From positions 930,001 through 994,000 of the forward strand of contig NZ_CP154826.1 of NCBI RefSeq assembly GCF_039613825.1: a stretch of DNA of 64,000 nucleotides. The letters are read 5' to 3'. The translations under genes and the position numbers were made by a program. The first letter of the stretch is position 1. Each line of letters begins with the position of its first letter. The notes beneath the pieces were generated by a model. The model saw only the letters and a program-made list of their open reading frames with translations. It ran no database searches and was not told where the DNA came from. Below are positions 53,272-60,975 of the stretch, in pieces. This stretch comes from Diaminobutyricibacter sp. McL0608. GTDB taxonomy: Bacteria > Actinomycetota > Actinomycetes > Actinomycetales > Microbacteriaceae.

Positions 53272-54427
53272 CCTTCTCGACCGCCAGCACTGATTTCGCA
53301 CCGACTGCGTCCAGGGAGACGTTCGCGGACGCCCACGCCGACAAGCGCCCGCGCTCGGCGGAGTCTGCCGGATCAGTCAGCACGGTCTTCATGGCCTCGA
53401 CGACCGCGTCGACCTTCCAGTCGACCGTGATTCCGAGGCGATGCTCTTCGATCACCCGGCGCGTCGCTCCTTCGCCGGCGTAGATGACCGGAGTCCCGCA
53501 GCTGAGGCTCGTGAACGCCTTCGTAGCGAATGCGAAGTCGTAACCGCGATCGGGGCGCACCGACGCCAGGCTTGCGCGTGCACCGCGGAGCCAGAAGGCG
53601 ACCGCTTCACCCCTGACCTGCCCTGCGAAGACGACCCGTTCGGGGCCGAGGGGAGCCGCGATCTCCCGGAGGAGCGGGAGTTCCGTGCCGCGGCCCAGCA
53701 TGACCAGGCGTGCGGTGGGAAAGTCGCCGGAGATACGACGGAATGCTTCGACGAACACCTGGGCGCCCTGGATCTCCGACATGGTTCCGGCGTAGACGAG
53801 GTAGGGACCGGCCGGCTCGGGGCGCGCTCCGTCGGGAGAGAAGACCGCGGTGTCGATGCCCGTCCCGACGACGGTGATCCGTTCGGGTGCGACGCCGAAG
53901 GTGAGAAGTTCGCTCGCCACGCCGTCTGAGACGGCCAGGACGGCATCCGCTTTGCGGAGCACGAAGCCTTCGACCGCCCTCAGGACGCGCACGATCGCGG
54001 GCGAGACCCCGATGCCCTGCGAGGCCGTCGAGAGGATGTCTGCAGCGAAGTAGACATATCCGGTTCGTTTCAGCCGGCTGGCGAGATACACGGCGAAGCC
54101 TGTCGTCGGCGGGGGTTCGACGACGATCGCGTCGGGCCGTCGGCTGAACAGCAGGCGGAAGAAGAGCGGCACGTCGAAGGTCGCGTACTGGATGTACCCA
54201 CGCACGGCGCCGGTCCTGTCCCGCAGCACCGGCCAGCGCCGGATACGGTCATCGCGAGCGTATTCGCCGTCGGGTGGACGTGTCGTCAGTACGCGCAGGT
54301 CGAAACCGGCCGCGTCGAGTGCTCGCGCAAGTGCGCCCAACCGGAAGGCGCCTGCGCCGCCTTCCGGTTCGAAGATACGGGATGCGATGACAACGCGGGG
54401 TCGTCGAGCGCTCTCAGGCACCGGCAA
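53246..54427 (-). CDS. Glycosyltransferase family 4 (GT-B)
   Basis: 393 residues. The acceptor domain starts PRVVIASRIFEPEGGAGAFR, the linker region has VVVEPPPTTGFAVYLASRL, and the donor domain YLVYAGTMSEIQGAQVFVEA, LVMLGRGTELPLLREIAAPL and FTSLSCGTPVIYAGEGATRR. It resembles WbuB/WbpH-like transferases that add N-acetylated amino sugars. Since it is co-transcribed with the WbpB/E/D genes, UDP-ManNAc3NAcA or its precursor is the likely donor. It starts inside the WbpB-like gene's last codons (14-bp overlap). Confidence 0.86.
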   Translation of the reverse strand: MPVPESARRPRVVIASRIFEPEGGAGAFRLGALARALDAAGFDLRVLTTRPPDGEYARDDRIRRWPVLRDRTGAVRGYIQYATFDVPLFFRLLFSRRPDAIVVEPPPTTGFAVYLASRLKRTGYVYFAADILSTASQGIGVSPAIVRVLRAVEGFVLRKADAVLAVSDGVASELLTFGVAPERITVVGTGIDTAVFSPDGARPEPAGPYLVYAGTMSEIQGAQVFVEAFRRISGDFPTARLVMLGRGTELPLLREIAAPLGPERVVFAGQVRGEAVAFWLRGARASLASVRPDRGYDFAFATKAFTSLSCGTPVIYAGEGATRRVIEEHRLGITVDWKVDAVVEAMKTVLTDPADSAERGRLSAWASANVSLDAVGAKSVLAVEKVIDLRGRA

Positions 54428-55409
54428 TCGTCTCGGTGGTCGCGTTCTGAGCGGACTTCAGTACCGCCTCCGCGACCCGGACATTCTCGAGGCCTTCACG
54501 AAGCGTCACGACACCGGAGTCGAGTCCGAGGATGGCGTTGCGGAATTCTTCATGCTCGACACGCAGCGGTTCGCGCTTGGTGAGGGCGAACCGCACCATG
54601 GTGCCCTCGGAGACGCCGCGGAATGCCGCCACCGACTCCCATTCGGTGTTTACTGTGCCGTTCTCGAAGAAGGTGAGATCGCCGCTGATGGTGTCGGCGA
54701 CGAACGCGCCGCGTTCCCCGGTGACCACGGTGACCCGCTCCTTCATAGGAGACAGCCAGTTGACCAGGTGGTTGGTGATCACGTTGTTCTCGAGAAGCGC
54801 GGTGAACGACACCATGTCTTCGAACTCGCGGCCGCTCCGGACCGTTGTGTGCGCCGACACGGAGGCGAACCGGCTCTGGGCAAGCCACGACGTGAGGTCG
54901 ATGTCGTGGGTCGCCAGGTCTTTGACGACGCCGACATCCGCGATTCTCGACGGGAACGGACCCTGCCGCCGAGTGGCGATCTGATAGACCTCGCCCAGGT
55001 CGCCGGAGGCGATCCGCGCGCGCAGGCTCTGCAGGGCAGGATTGAACCGCTCGATGTGGCCGACAGCGCCGACGAGCCCACGGCTCTCGAACGCCTCGAC
55101 GATGCGAGTGCCTGACGCGACATCTCCGGAGATCGGTTTCTCGATGAGGGCGTGCACCCCGGCGGCGGCCAGAGTGAGCGCGACTGCCTCGTGGTATGCC
55201 GTCGGAACGGCTACGACGGCCGCGTCGATGCCGACCGCGATCAGGTCATCGACGGATGCGGAGATCGCCAGGTCGCCTGCGACCCGGTGGGGGTCCCCCA
55301 GAGCATCGGCGACGCCCGCGAGTACGACTCCGTCGGTTTCGCGGATCACCCGCGCGTGGTGGCGGCCCATCATTCCCAGGCCCACGAGTCCGATCCTCAG
55401 GTCGGCCAT
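54414..55409 (-). CDS. UDP-GlcNAcA 3-dehydrogenase, Gfo/Idh/MocA family (WbpB/WlbA type)
   Basis: 331 residues. The N-terminal NAD fold begins LRIGLVGLGMMGRHHARVIR; the catalytic region has HALIEKPISGDVASG (about residue 90, with the family EKP Lys), AVGHIERFNPALQSLRA and DVGVVKDLATHDIDLTSWL. The enzyme oxidises C3 of UDP-GlcNAcA to a keto group for the aminotransferase encoded just upstream; family members can recycle NADH with 2-oxoglutarate. The ATG overlaps the aminotransferase stop (TAATG). Confidence 0.85.
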   Translation of the reverse strand: MADLRIGLVGLGMMGRHHARVIRETDGVVLAGVADALGDPHRVAGDLAISASVDDLIAVGIDAAVVAVPTAYHEAVALTLAAAGVHALIEKPISGDVASGTRIVEAFESRGLVGAVGHIERFNPALQSLRARIASGDLGEVYQIATRRQGPFPSRIADVGVVKDLATHDIDLTSWLAQSRFASVSAHTTVRSGREFEDMVSFTALLENNVITNHLVNWLSPMKERVTVVTGERGAFVADTISGDLTFFENGTVNTEWESVAAFRGVSEGTMVRFALTKREPLRVEHEEFRNAILGLDSGVVTLREGLENVRVAEAVLKSAQNATTETIAGA

Positions 55410-56506
55410 TACGAACCCGCCTTCGCGAGGGCGTTGACAGCCGTGACGATGCGCTCGAGGTCGCCGCGCGAGAGGGACGGGTGCACCGGGAGCGAGAGTA
55501 CTTCGGCGGCGGCCCGCTCGGTCTCCGGCAGGTCTTCGGTGCGTTGGAAGGAGGGGAGTCGGTGGTTCGGGATCGGGTAGTAGACCCCGCTGCCGATCGC
55601 GTACTCCTCACGAAGTGCCTGTGCGAAGCCGTCGCGGTCGTCGCTGACGCGGATCGTGTACTGGTGGTAGACGTGGGTCGCGTCCGCCGCTACCGGCGGA
55701 GTGACGACGCCCTCGAGGCCCGCATCGAAGAACGCGGCGTTGTCGCGGCGCTTCTTCGTCCACGCGTCGATCTTCGTCAGCTGCACGCGCCCGATCGCAG
55801 CGTGCAGGTTCGTCATGCGCGCGTTGAATCCGACGATCTCGTTCTCGTACTGCTTCTCCATGCCCTGATTGCGCAGCAGGCGGAGGCGGCGGGCGACCTC
55901 GTCGCTGCCGGTCGTGACGATACCGCCCTCGCCGGAGGTCATGTTCTTCGTCGGGTAGAGACTGAACATCGCGAACGAGCCGAAGGCGCCGACCGGGATT
56001 CCGGCTTTGGTCGCCCCGTGCGCCTGAGCCGCGTCTTCGAAGAGCTGGAGGCCGCGACTCGAGGCGAGGTCGCCGAGCGCGACCACGTCGGCGGGGTGGC
56101 CGTAGAGGTGGACGGGCATGATGCCGACGGTGCGCTCGGTGATGACCGAGGCGACGGAAGCGGCGTCGAGTGCGAAGTAGTCGGGCTCGATGTCCGCGAA
56201 GACGGGAGTCGCGCCGGTGAGTGCCACGGAGTTGGCCGTCGCGGCGAAGGTGAACGACGGCACGATGACCTCGTCGCCGGGACCGACGCCCGCTGCGAGC
56301 AGACCGAGGTGGAGACCCGCGGTTCCCGAGTTGACCGCGACAGCGTGGCGGCCGTCGACGAGGTGGGCCGAGAACTCGGTTTCGAAGGCGGCGACCTCGG
56401 CACCCTGAGCGAGCATCCCTGTCGCGAGCACAGCGTCGACGGCCGCACGCTCCTCGTCGCCGATGATCGGCTTGGCGGCCGGGATGAATTCCAGCTGCTC
56501 GCTCAT
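55409..56506 (-). CDS. DegT/DnrJ/EryC1 aminotransferase (WbpE/WlbC type)
   Basis: 365 residues. Start ATG 56506, since GAGAGG lies upstream and MSEQLEFIPAAKPIIGDEER is the usual N-terminus; longer frames have no similarity. The PLP fold has VALTGATPVFADIEPDYFAL, LQLFEDAAQAHGATKAGIPV, and the PLP-binding Lys in AMFSLYPTKNMTSGEGGIV, followed by GFNARMTNLHAAIGRVQLTK. It transfers an amino group from glutamate to C3 of UDP-3-keto-GlcNAcA, giving UDP-GlcNAc3NA, which the acetyltransferase next door acetylates. Confidence 0.9.
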   Translation of the reverse strand: MSEQLEFIPAAKPIIGDEERAAVDAVLATGMLAQGAEVAAFETEFSAHLVDGRHAVAVNSGTAGLHLGLLAAGVGPGDEVIVPSFTFAATANSVALTGATPVFADIEPDYFALDAASVASVITERTVGIMPVHLYGHPADVVALGDLASSRGLQLFEDAAQAHGATKAGIPVGAFGSFAMFSLYPTKNMTSGEGGIVTTGSDEVARRLRLLRNQGMEKQYENEIVGFNARMTNLHAAIGRVQLTKIDAWTKKRRDNAAFFDAGLEGVVTPPVAADATHVYHQYTIRVSDDRDGFAQALREEYAIGSGVYYPIPNHRLPSFQRTEDLPETERAAAEVLSLPVHPSLSRGDLERIVTAVNALAKAGS

Positions 56507-57093
56507 GCGGAAACCTCTCTCAGTTCGTCGTTCTCTTCGCGGTAGTGCGCGCCCGTCACAGGGCAGACCCAGTCGCCGCCATCCGGTTCGAGCGGGACGC
56601 CCGCCCGGCCGACCCAGCGGATGCGTCGTGCGGGCACGCCGGCGACGAGAGCGAAATCCGGTACGTCCTTCGTGACGACAGCTCCGGCCGCGACTGTCGC
56701 CCATCGGCCGATCGTGAGCGGAGCCACGCAGACGGCGCGGGCTCCGATGGAGGCGCCTTCACGGATGGTGACCCCGACCGGAGTCCAGTCGTGGGCGCTC
56801 TTCAGTTCGCCGTCCGGGGTCACTGCGCGGGGGTACGTGTCGTTGGTGAGCACGACGGCCGGACCGATGAACACGCCCGCCTCGAGCACGGCGGGCTCGT
56901 AGACGAGTGCGTAGTTCTGCACCTTGCAGTTGTCGCCCATCACGACTCCCGTGCCGATGTAGGCGCCACGGCCGATGATGCAGTCACGACCCATCTGCAC
57001 GCCTTCGCGCACTTGAGCGAGATGCCAGATCTTGGTGCCTTCGCCGATCGTCGCTTCACTCGACACATCGGCCTCGGGTGCAATAAAGACCAA
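56503..57093 (-). CDS. Left-handed beta-helix N-acetyltransferase (WbpD/WlbB type)
   Basis: 196 residues made of hexapeptide repeats (VSSEATIGEGTKIWHLAQVR, CIIGRGAYIGTGVVMG, ASIGARAVCVAPLTIG, WATVAAGAVVTKDVPDFALV), then AGVPARRIRWVGRAGVPLE and a short C-terminal Cys-containing tail. This is the layout of WbpD, which acetylates the 3-amino group of UDP-GlcNAc3NA with acetyl-CoA. The start is TTG 57093 (AGAGGA about 11 bases upstream); its stop overlaps the aminotransferase ATG (ATGA). It is the first gene of the minus-strand wbpD-E-B-glycosyltransferase operon. Confidence 0.87.
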   Translation of the reverse strand: MVFIAPEADVSSEATIGEGTKIWHLAQVREGVQMGRDCIIGRGAYIGTGVVMGDNCKVQNYALVYEPAVLEAGVFIGPAVVLTNDTYPRAVTPDGELKSAHDWTPVGVTIREGASIGARAVCVAPLTIGRWATVAAGAVVTKDVPDFALVAGVPARRIRWVGRAGVPLEPDGGDWVCPVTGAHYREENDELREVSA

Positions 57094-57230
57094 CGCGTCT
57101 GGTCCTCTCGGTGATTCGGGGCGAGGAAGGCGGGCGCTTCCGCAAAGAAACTACCATGTGAAGCTCGGCGGACGCCGGTCCGCGGGCGCCCGGGCAGCGT
57201 GTGTACAGGGGGACCTCAGGACCAGCCGGT

Positions 57231-57236
57231 TAGGAT
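57231..57236 (+). promoter_or_regulatory. -10 box TAGGAT upstream of the family 2 glycosyltransferase
   Basis: TAGGAT at 57231-57236 predicts transcription from about 57243. This lies downstream of the only upstream in-frame GTG (57199), so that GTG would not be on the mRNA, which supports initiation at 57310. Confidence 0.45.
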
Positions 57237-57309
57237 TGGTGCAGTCCGTCAGGCCGCGCCGACCTCGTCGGGGCAGCACACGCGCGAACCCATCTACCGA
57301 GGAGTCACC

Positions 57310-57990
57310 ATCAGCACGCCCGTCGAGCAGCGTACCTGGCTCGTGGTCCCCCTCTACAACGAAGCCCAGGTGGTCCGCGCGGTCATCGAGCAGGCTCGTG
57401 CCACGTTCCCGAAAATCGTCTGTGTCGACGACGGCAGCTCGGACGCCTCCGTGGCAGAGGCGTCTGCGGCCGGCGCTGTCGTCGTGAGGCATCCCATCAA
57501 TCTCGGTCAGGGGGCTTCCCTGCGAACCGGCCTCGACTACGCACTGCGCGATCCGGGGGCCGACTATTTCGTCACTTTCGACGCAGACGGTCAGCATCTC
57601 ACCGACGACGCCCTCGCGATGGTGAAGATGCTCGACTCGCAGCCGCTCGACATCGTCGTGGGCTCGCGCTTCCTCGACGGGCGCACCTCCGTGTCCCGGC
57701 TGAAGCGGGTCGTCCTGAAACTGGGCATCCTGTTCGAGCGGCTCAGCACCGGGGTCCGCCTGACGGATGCGCACAACGGCCTCCGCGCGCTCAATCGGCA
57801 CGCGGCAGAGACCATCGCCATTACGCAGAACCGTATGGCGCACGCCTCCGAGATCGTGTCGGAGATCGGCCGTAACAAGCTGAGGTGGGCCGAAGCGCCT
57901 GTCCACGTCATCTACACCGACTATTCCCGCTCGAAGGGCCAGTCGGTGTGGAACTCGGTGAACATCCTCAGCGACCTCTTCTTGAAATAG
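57310..57990 (+). CDS. Glycosyltransferase family 2 (polyprenyl-phosphate sugar synthase-like), apparent ATC start
   Basis: 226 residues if translation begins at ATC 57310, five bases after CGAGGAG (57298-57304). The predicted N-terminus (M)STPVEQRTW leads straight into the GT-A core LVVPLYNEAQVVRAVIEQ, VCVDDGSSDASVAEA, PINLGQGASLRTGLDYAL and FDADGQHLTDDA (metal DAD). No ATG, GTG or TTG lies in frame between the far-upstream GTG 57199 and the core. It resembles dolichol-phosphate mannose/glucose synthases and probably charges a lipid carrier for GT-C enzymes such as the DUF2142 proteins. DUF2304 follows after nine bases, a common pair. Confidence 0.82.
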   Translation: MSTPVEQRTWLVVPLYNEAQVVRAVIEQARATFPKIVCVDDGSSDASVAEASAAGAVVVRHPINLGQGASLRTGLDYALRDPGADYFVTFDADGQHLTDDALAMVKMLDSQPLDIVVGSRFLDGRTSVSRLKRVVLKLGILFERLSTGVRLTDAHNGLRALNRHAAETIAITQNRMAHASEIVSEIGRNKLRWAEAPVHVIYTDYSRSKGQSVWNSVNILSDLFLK

Positions 57991-57999
57991 GAGCCCACC

Positions 58000-58419
58000 A
58001 TGGACAACGGGCAATTCGTGATCAAAGTCATACTCGTGCTGGCGTTCGCCGCCTTCGCCGTCTTCCTCATGCTTCCGGGGCGAGGTGTACGGCATGCCGC
58101 GATCCGCCGTCTCGTCATGGTCGGCCTTCTCGCCGTCACCGTCATCGCCGTCGTCTTCCCGTCGGTCGTCACCGAGGTGGCGCACTTCGTCGGCCTCGGC
58201 CGCGGAACAGATCTGCTGCTCTACGGCCTGATCGTCGTGTTCATCGGGAATTCGCTTCTGGTGCAACGCCGCTACCGCAACACGGAGCGCCAGATCACGG
58301 AGCTCGCACGCCAGATCGCGATCCTCCAGGCGCGCGCACCGGCATCGGTCGGGACCAGCGCAGACCGAGAGGCCGAACACCCGGTCGACACCCCCGGCAG
58401 CCAGCGGCCGATCCCCTAG
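58000..58419 (+). CDS. DUF2304-family small membrane protein
   Basis: 139 residues with three membrane segments (FVIKVILVLAFAAFAVFLML, LVMVGLLAVTVIAVVFP, LLLYGLIVVFIGNSLLVQ), then a charged helix (RRYRNTERQITELARQIAIL) and a flexible tail. The family very often follows a family 2 polyprenyl-phosphate glycosyltransferase and is thought to help it or move its lipid product, though this is not proven. Its TAG stop is the first half of the -10 box of galE. Confidence 0.82.
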   Translation: MDNGQFVIKVILVLAFAAFAVFLMLPGRGVRHAAIRRLVMVGLLAVTVIAVVFPSVVTEVAHFVGLGRGTDLLLYGLIVVFIGNSLLVQRRYRNTERQITELARQIAILQARAPASVGTSADREAEHPVDTPGSQRPIP

Positions 58420-58422
58420 GAT
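58417..58422 (+). promoter_or_regulatory. -10 box TAGGAT of galE (leaderless), containing the DUF2304 stop codon
   Basis: TAGGAT, seven bases, then ATG 58430. The first three bases are the DUF2304 stop codon, so translation termination and promoter share sequence. Confidence 0.55.
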
Positions 58423-58429
58423 CGGTCGT

Positions 58430-59407
58430 ATGCGGACCCTGGTCACCGGCGGAGCCGGCTACATCGGCTCACACGTCGTCCGTCTCCTCAGGAATCGCGG
58501 TGACTTCGTCGTGGTCGTCGACGACCTGTCGACAGGTTTCGCCGACAGGCTCGGCGACGCTCGCCTCGTTCGCCTCGACCTGGCGTCGGACACGGCTCCG
58601 GCGCTCATCGAGGCCGTGCTCCGCGAGGAGCGCATCGACGCGGTCCTGCACTTCGCCGCACGCAAGCAGGTCCATGAATCCGTACAGCGGCCGGCCTGGT
58701 ATTACGCGCAGAACGTCGGAGGTCTGGCCAATCTTCTTCTCGCGATGGAAACCGCCGGCGTCTCCAGGCTCGTCTTCTCGTCCTCCGCGGCGGTCTACGG
58801 CGATGTCGAGGGTGACGCGGTCGCCGAGTCCGCGCCGACGCATCCGGTGAATCCGTACGGACGGACCAAACTCATCGGCGAACAGCTCATCGGCGATGCG
58901 ACGACCGGATCCGGTCTCTCCGCGGTCAGTCTCCGCTACTTCAATGTGGGAGGCGCCGGCTGGCCCGAGCTGGCCGATCGCGCGGTCCTCAATCTCGTGC
59001 CGATGGTCTTCGAGCGCATCGACGCCGGTCTGCCGCCTCTGATCTTCGGCGACGACTATCCGACGGTGGACGGCACCTGCGTGCGCGACTACGTGCACGT
59101 CCTCGATCTCGCGGATGCACACATCGAAGCACTCGACCACCTCGCCGCCGGAATGCACGGACACGGCGTGTTCAACGTCGGGACCGGCGAAGGGACGAGT
59201 GTCCGCGCGATGGTCGAGGAGATCCTCGCGACCGCCCGCTCCCCGCTGCAGGCCGAAGTCCGCATCCGGCGTCCCGGAGACCCGGCCAGCGTGGTCGCGT
59301 CACCCGCACTGATCGCGGAGAAGCTCGGCTGGCGGGCCGAGCGCGGGCTCGACGAGATCGTGCGTTCGGCGTGGGATGCCCACCTGACCGGATCGCCGCG
59401 CGAGTGA
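58430..59407 (+). CDS. galE: UDP-glucose 4-epimerase
   Basis: 325 residues of the extended SDR family. VTGGAGYIGSHVVRLLRNRG binds NAD; DAVLHFAARKQVHESVQRPA, VFSSSAAVYGDVEG, NPYGRTKLIGEQLI (Tyr/Lys) and RYFNVGGAGWPEL are the classical GalE blocks, with YPTVDGTCVRDYVHVLDLAD near the end. It interconverts UDP-glucose and UDP-galactose and supplies galactose for the surface glycan. The stop codon overlaps the GTG of the second DUF2142 gene. Confidence 0.92.
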   Translation: MRTLVTGGAGYIGSHVVRLLRNRGDFVVVVDDLSTGFADRLGDARLVRLDLASDTAPALIEAVLREERIDAVLHFAARKQVHESVQRPAWYYAQNVGGLANLLLAMETAGVSRLVFSSSAAVYGDVEGDAVAESAPTHPVNPYGRTKLIGEQLIGDATTGSGLSAVSLRYFNVGGAGWPELADRAVLNLVPMVFERIDAGLPPLIFGDDYPTVDGTCVRDYVHVLDLADAHIEALDHLAAGMHGHGVFNVGTGEGTSVRAMVEEILATARSPLQAEVRIRRPGDPASVVASPALIAEKLGWRAERGLDEIVRSAWDAHLTGSPRE

Positions 59408-60975
59408 GCGCGACGGTCGACGTCACGCGGCAGCGGTCTCATTCCGCCGGCACCTTCTGGATTCCGTTCGCATTCGTCGCCGTCCTGGCCTGCCTCTGGG
59501 CGCTGGCCAGTCCGCTCTTCTCGGTTCCCGACGAGAACGCGCACGCCACGAAGGCGATCGCGCAGGTGCGGGGTGAGCTGGTGGGCGCGGCCGAAGCGGG
59601 CAAGAAGTACCTCGTCGTCGACCTGCCGCCCGGTTACCACTACAACCATTCCGCGATGTGCTACCTCTTCGTTCCCACGAAGTCGGCTCATTGCGCGGCA
59701 CGTTTCGGCGACGGGACCGGCACTGCCTACTTCGAGAACTGGGTCGGCGCGTACAACCCGATCTACTACTACCTCGTCGGATGGCCGAGCCTCCTCACTG
59801 ACAACGGTTCCGTCGGCGTCTACGCGATGCGGATCGCAAGCGCACTGCTCGGCGCTCTGCTGCTGGCCTGGGCGTTTCAGGCAGCGCTGTCGTCGATCCG
59901 GGCACGCTGGCTTCCGTTCGGGCTTCTCCTCGTGACCGGCCCCATGGTGCTCTATCTCCTGGGTTCGGTGAACCCGAACGGCGTCGAGATCGCTGCGGCT
60001 GCCGCACTGTGGGCATCCCTGCTCCGTCTTCTCGAACGCCACGATGACCGGCTTGAAGCCGTCTGGAGCAGCCTGCCGACCTGGTACCTGTGGCTGATCG
60101 TCACCGTGTCGTCGATCCTGCTCGCGAACGCGCGGTCGGTCGGACCGCTCTGGCTGGTCGTCGTGGTCGGCGCGTGCGTCGCAATCACGGGCCTCCGCGC
60201 GGCCAAGGCCTTTTTCACACGTGGCCGGAACTATCTCTGGATCGGCGCGATCGCTGTGGGTACGCTGTTCGCCGGCGTCTGGACCCTCGCGACGAACGGG
60301 GCCGGTGCCCAGGCGGGCACCGCGGACGCGCCCCTGGTCGGCAAGGGCTTCTTCTCCGGCTTCGCCGCCATGATCCGGTTCACCCCCGGTTTCCTCCAGC
60401 AGCAGCTCGGCGTCTTCGGCTGGCTGGATACGCCGCTGCCGTGGATCCTGTACGCCGCGATCTCGATCGCCATCGGCGTGCTTGTGCTGCTGGCGCTCAC
60501 CGGCACGAACCGGCATTCGGCCATCGTCATCGTTTCGGCGCTGGCCGCGAGCATCCTGATCCCCGCCATCGTCCAGGCACTGACGATCAGCCGCACCGGC
60601 CTGATCTGGCAGGGCCGGTACGGGCTGTTCCTGTTTCTCGCCATTCCACTGCTGGCCGCCTGGATGCTCTCGACGCCGGCCGGTGCACGGGTCGCGTTCC
60701 TGTCGGTCCGGGTCACCTGGATCGGGCTGGCGCTGGCGGGTGCGTTCAGCATCGTCGCCTTCTTCGCTGTGATGCGCCGTTATGTCACTGGTTTCGGCGA
60801 GGGCATCGGCGCGATGTTCCACCCGGACTGGCAGCCACCGCTCGGTTGGGAGGTGCTGCTCGGGCTGTACATCCTGGCGGTGGCAGGCTTCGTCCTCTGG
60901 CTCGGCTTCCGCGCACGCCGGATCGCTGCGCTGGACGACGGCCGTACGGTGCCTGCGGCGGCGCTTCGTGGCTAG
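59404..60975 (+). CDS. DUF2142-family membrane protein (GT-C-like), second copy
   Basis: 523 residues with about twelve membrane helices. As in the gene at 49341, an acidic loop follows the first helix (LFSVPDENAHATKAIAQVRG), then a His/Tyr-rich external loop (LPPGYHYNHSAMCYLFVP) and NWVGAYNPIYYYLVGWPSLL. GT-C-type sugar transfer from a polyprenyl-phosphate donor, maybe made by the glycosyltransferase at 57310, is a reasonable inference. GTG 59404 overlaps the galE stop; a longer start inside galE is less likely. The next gene starts eight bases before its stop. Confidence 0.82.
   Translation: MSATVDVTRQRSHSAGTFWIPFAFVAVLACLWALASPLFSVPDENAHATKAIAQVRGELVGAAEAGKKYLVVDLPPGYHYNHSAMCYLFVPTKSAHCAARFGDGTGTAYFENWVGAYNPIYYYLVGWPSLLTDNGSVGVYAMRIASALLGALLLAWAFQAALSSIRARWLPFGLLLVTGPMVLYLLGSVNPNGVEIAAAAALWASLLRLLERHDDRLEAVWSSLPTWYLWLIVTVSSILLANARSVGPLWLVVVVGACVAITGLRAAKAFFTRGRNYLWIGAIAVGTLFAGVWTLATNGAGAQAGTADAPLVGKGFFSGFAAMIRFTPGFLQQQLGVFGWLDTPLPWILYAAISIAIGVLVLLALTGTNRHSAIVIVSALAASILIPAIVQALTISRTGLIWQGRYGLFLFLAIPLLAAWMLSTPAGARVAFLSVRVTWIGLALAGAFSIVAFFAVMRRYVTGFGEGIGAMFHPDWQPPLGWEVLLGLYILAVAGFVLWLGFRARRIAALDDGRTVPAAALRG

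Noticed and set aside
59371-59403. Earlier start of the second DUF2142 protein inside galE
   Set aside because: It would add eleven polar residues with no ribosome site; GTG 59404 overlaps the galE stop as at other coupled genes here.
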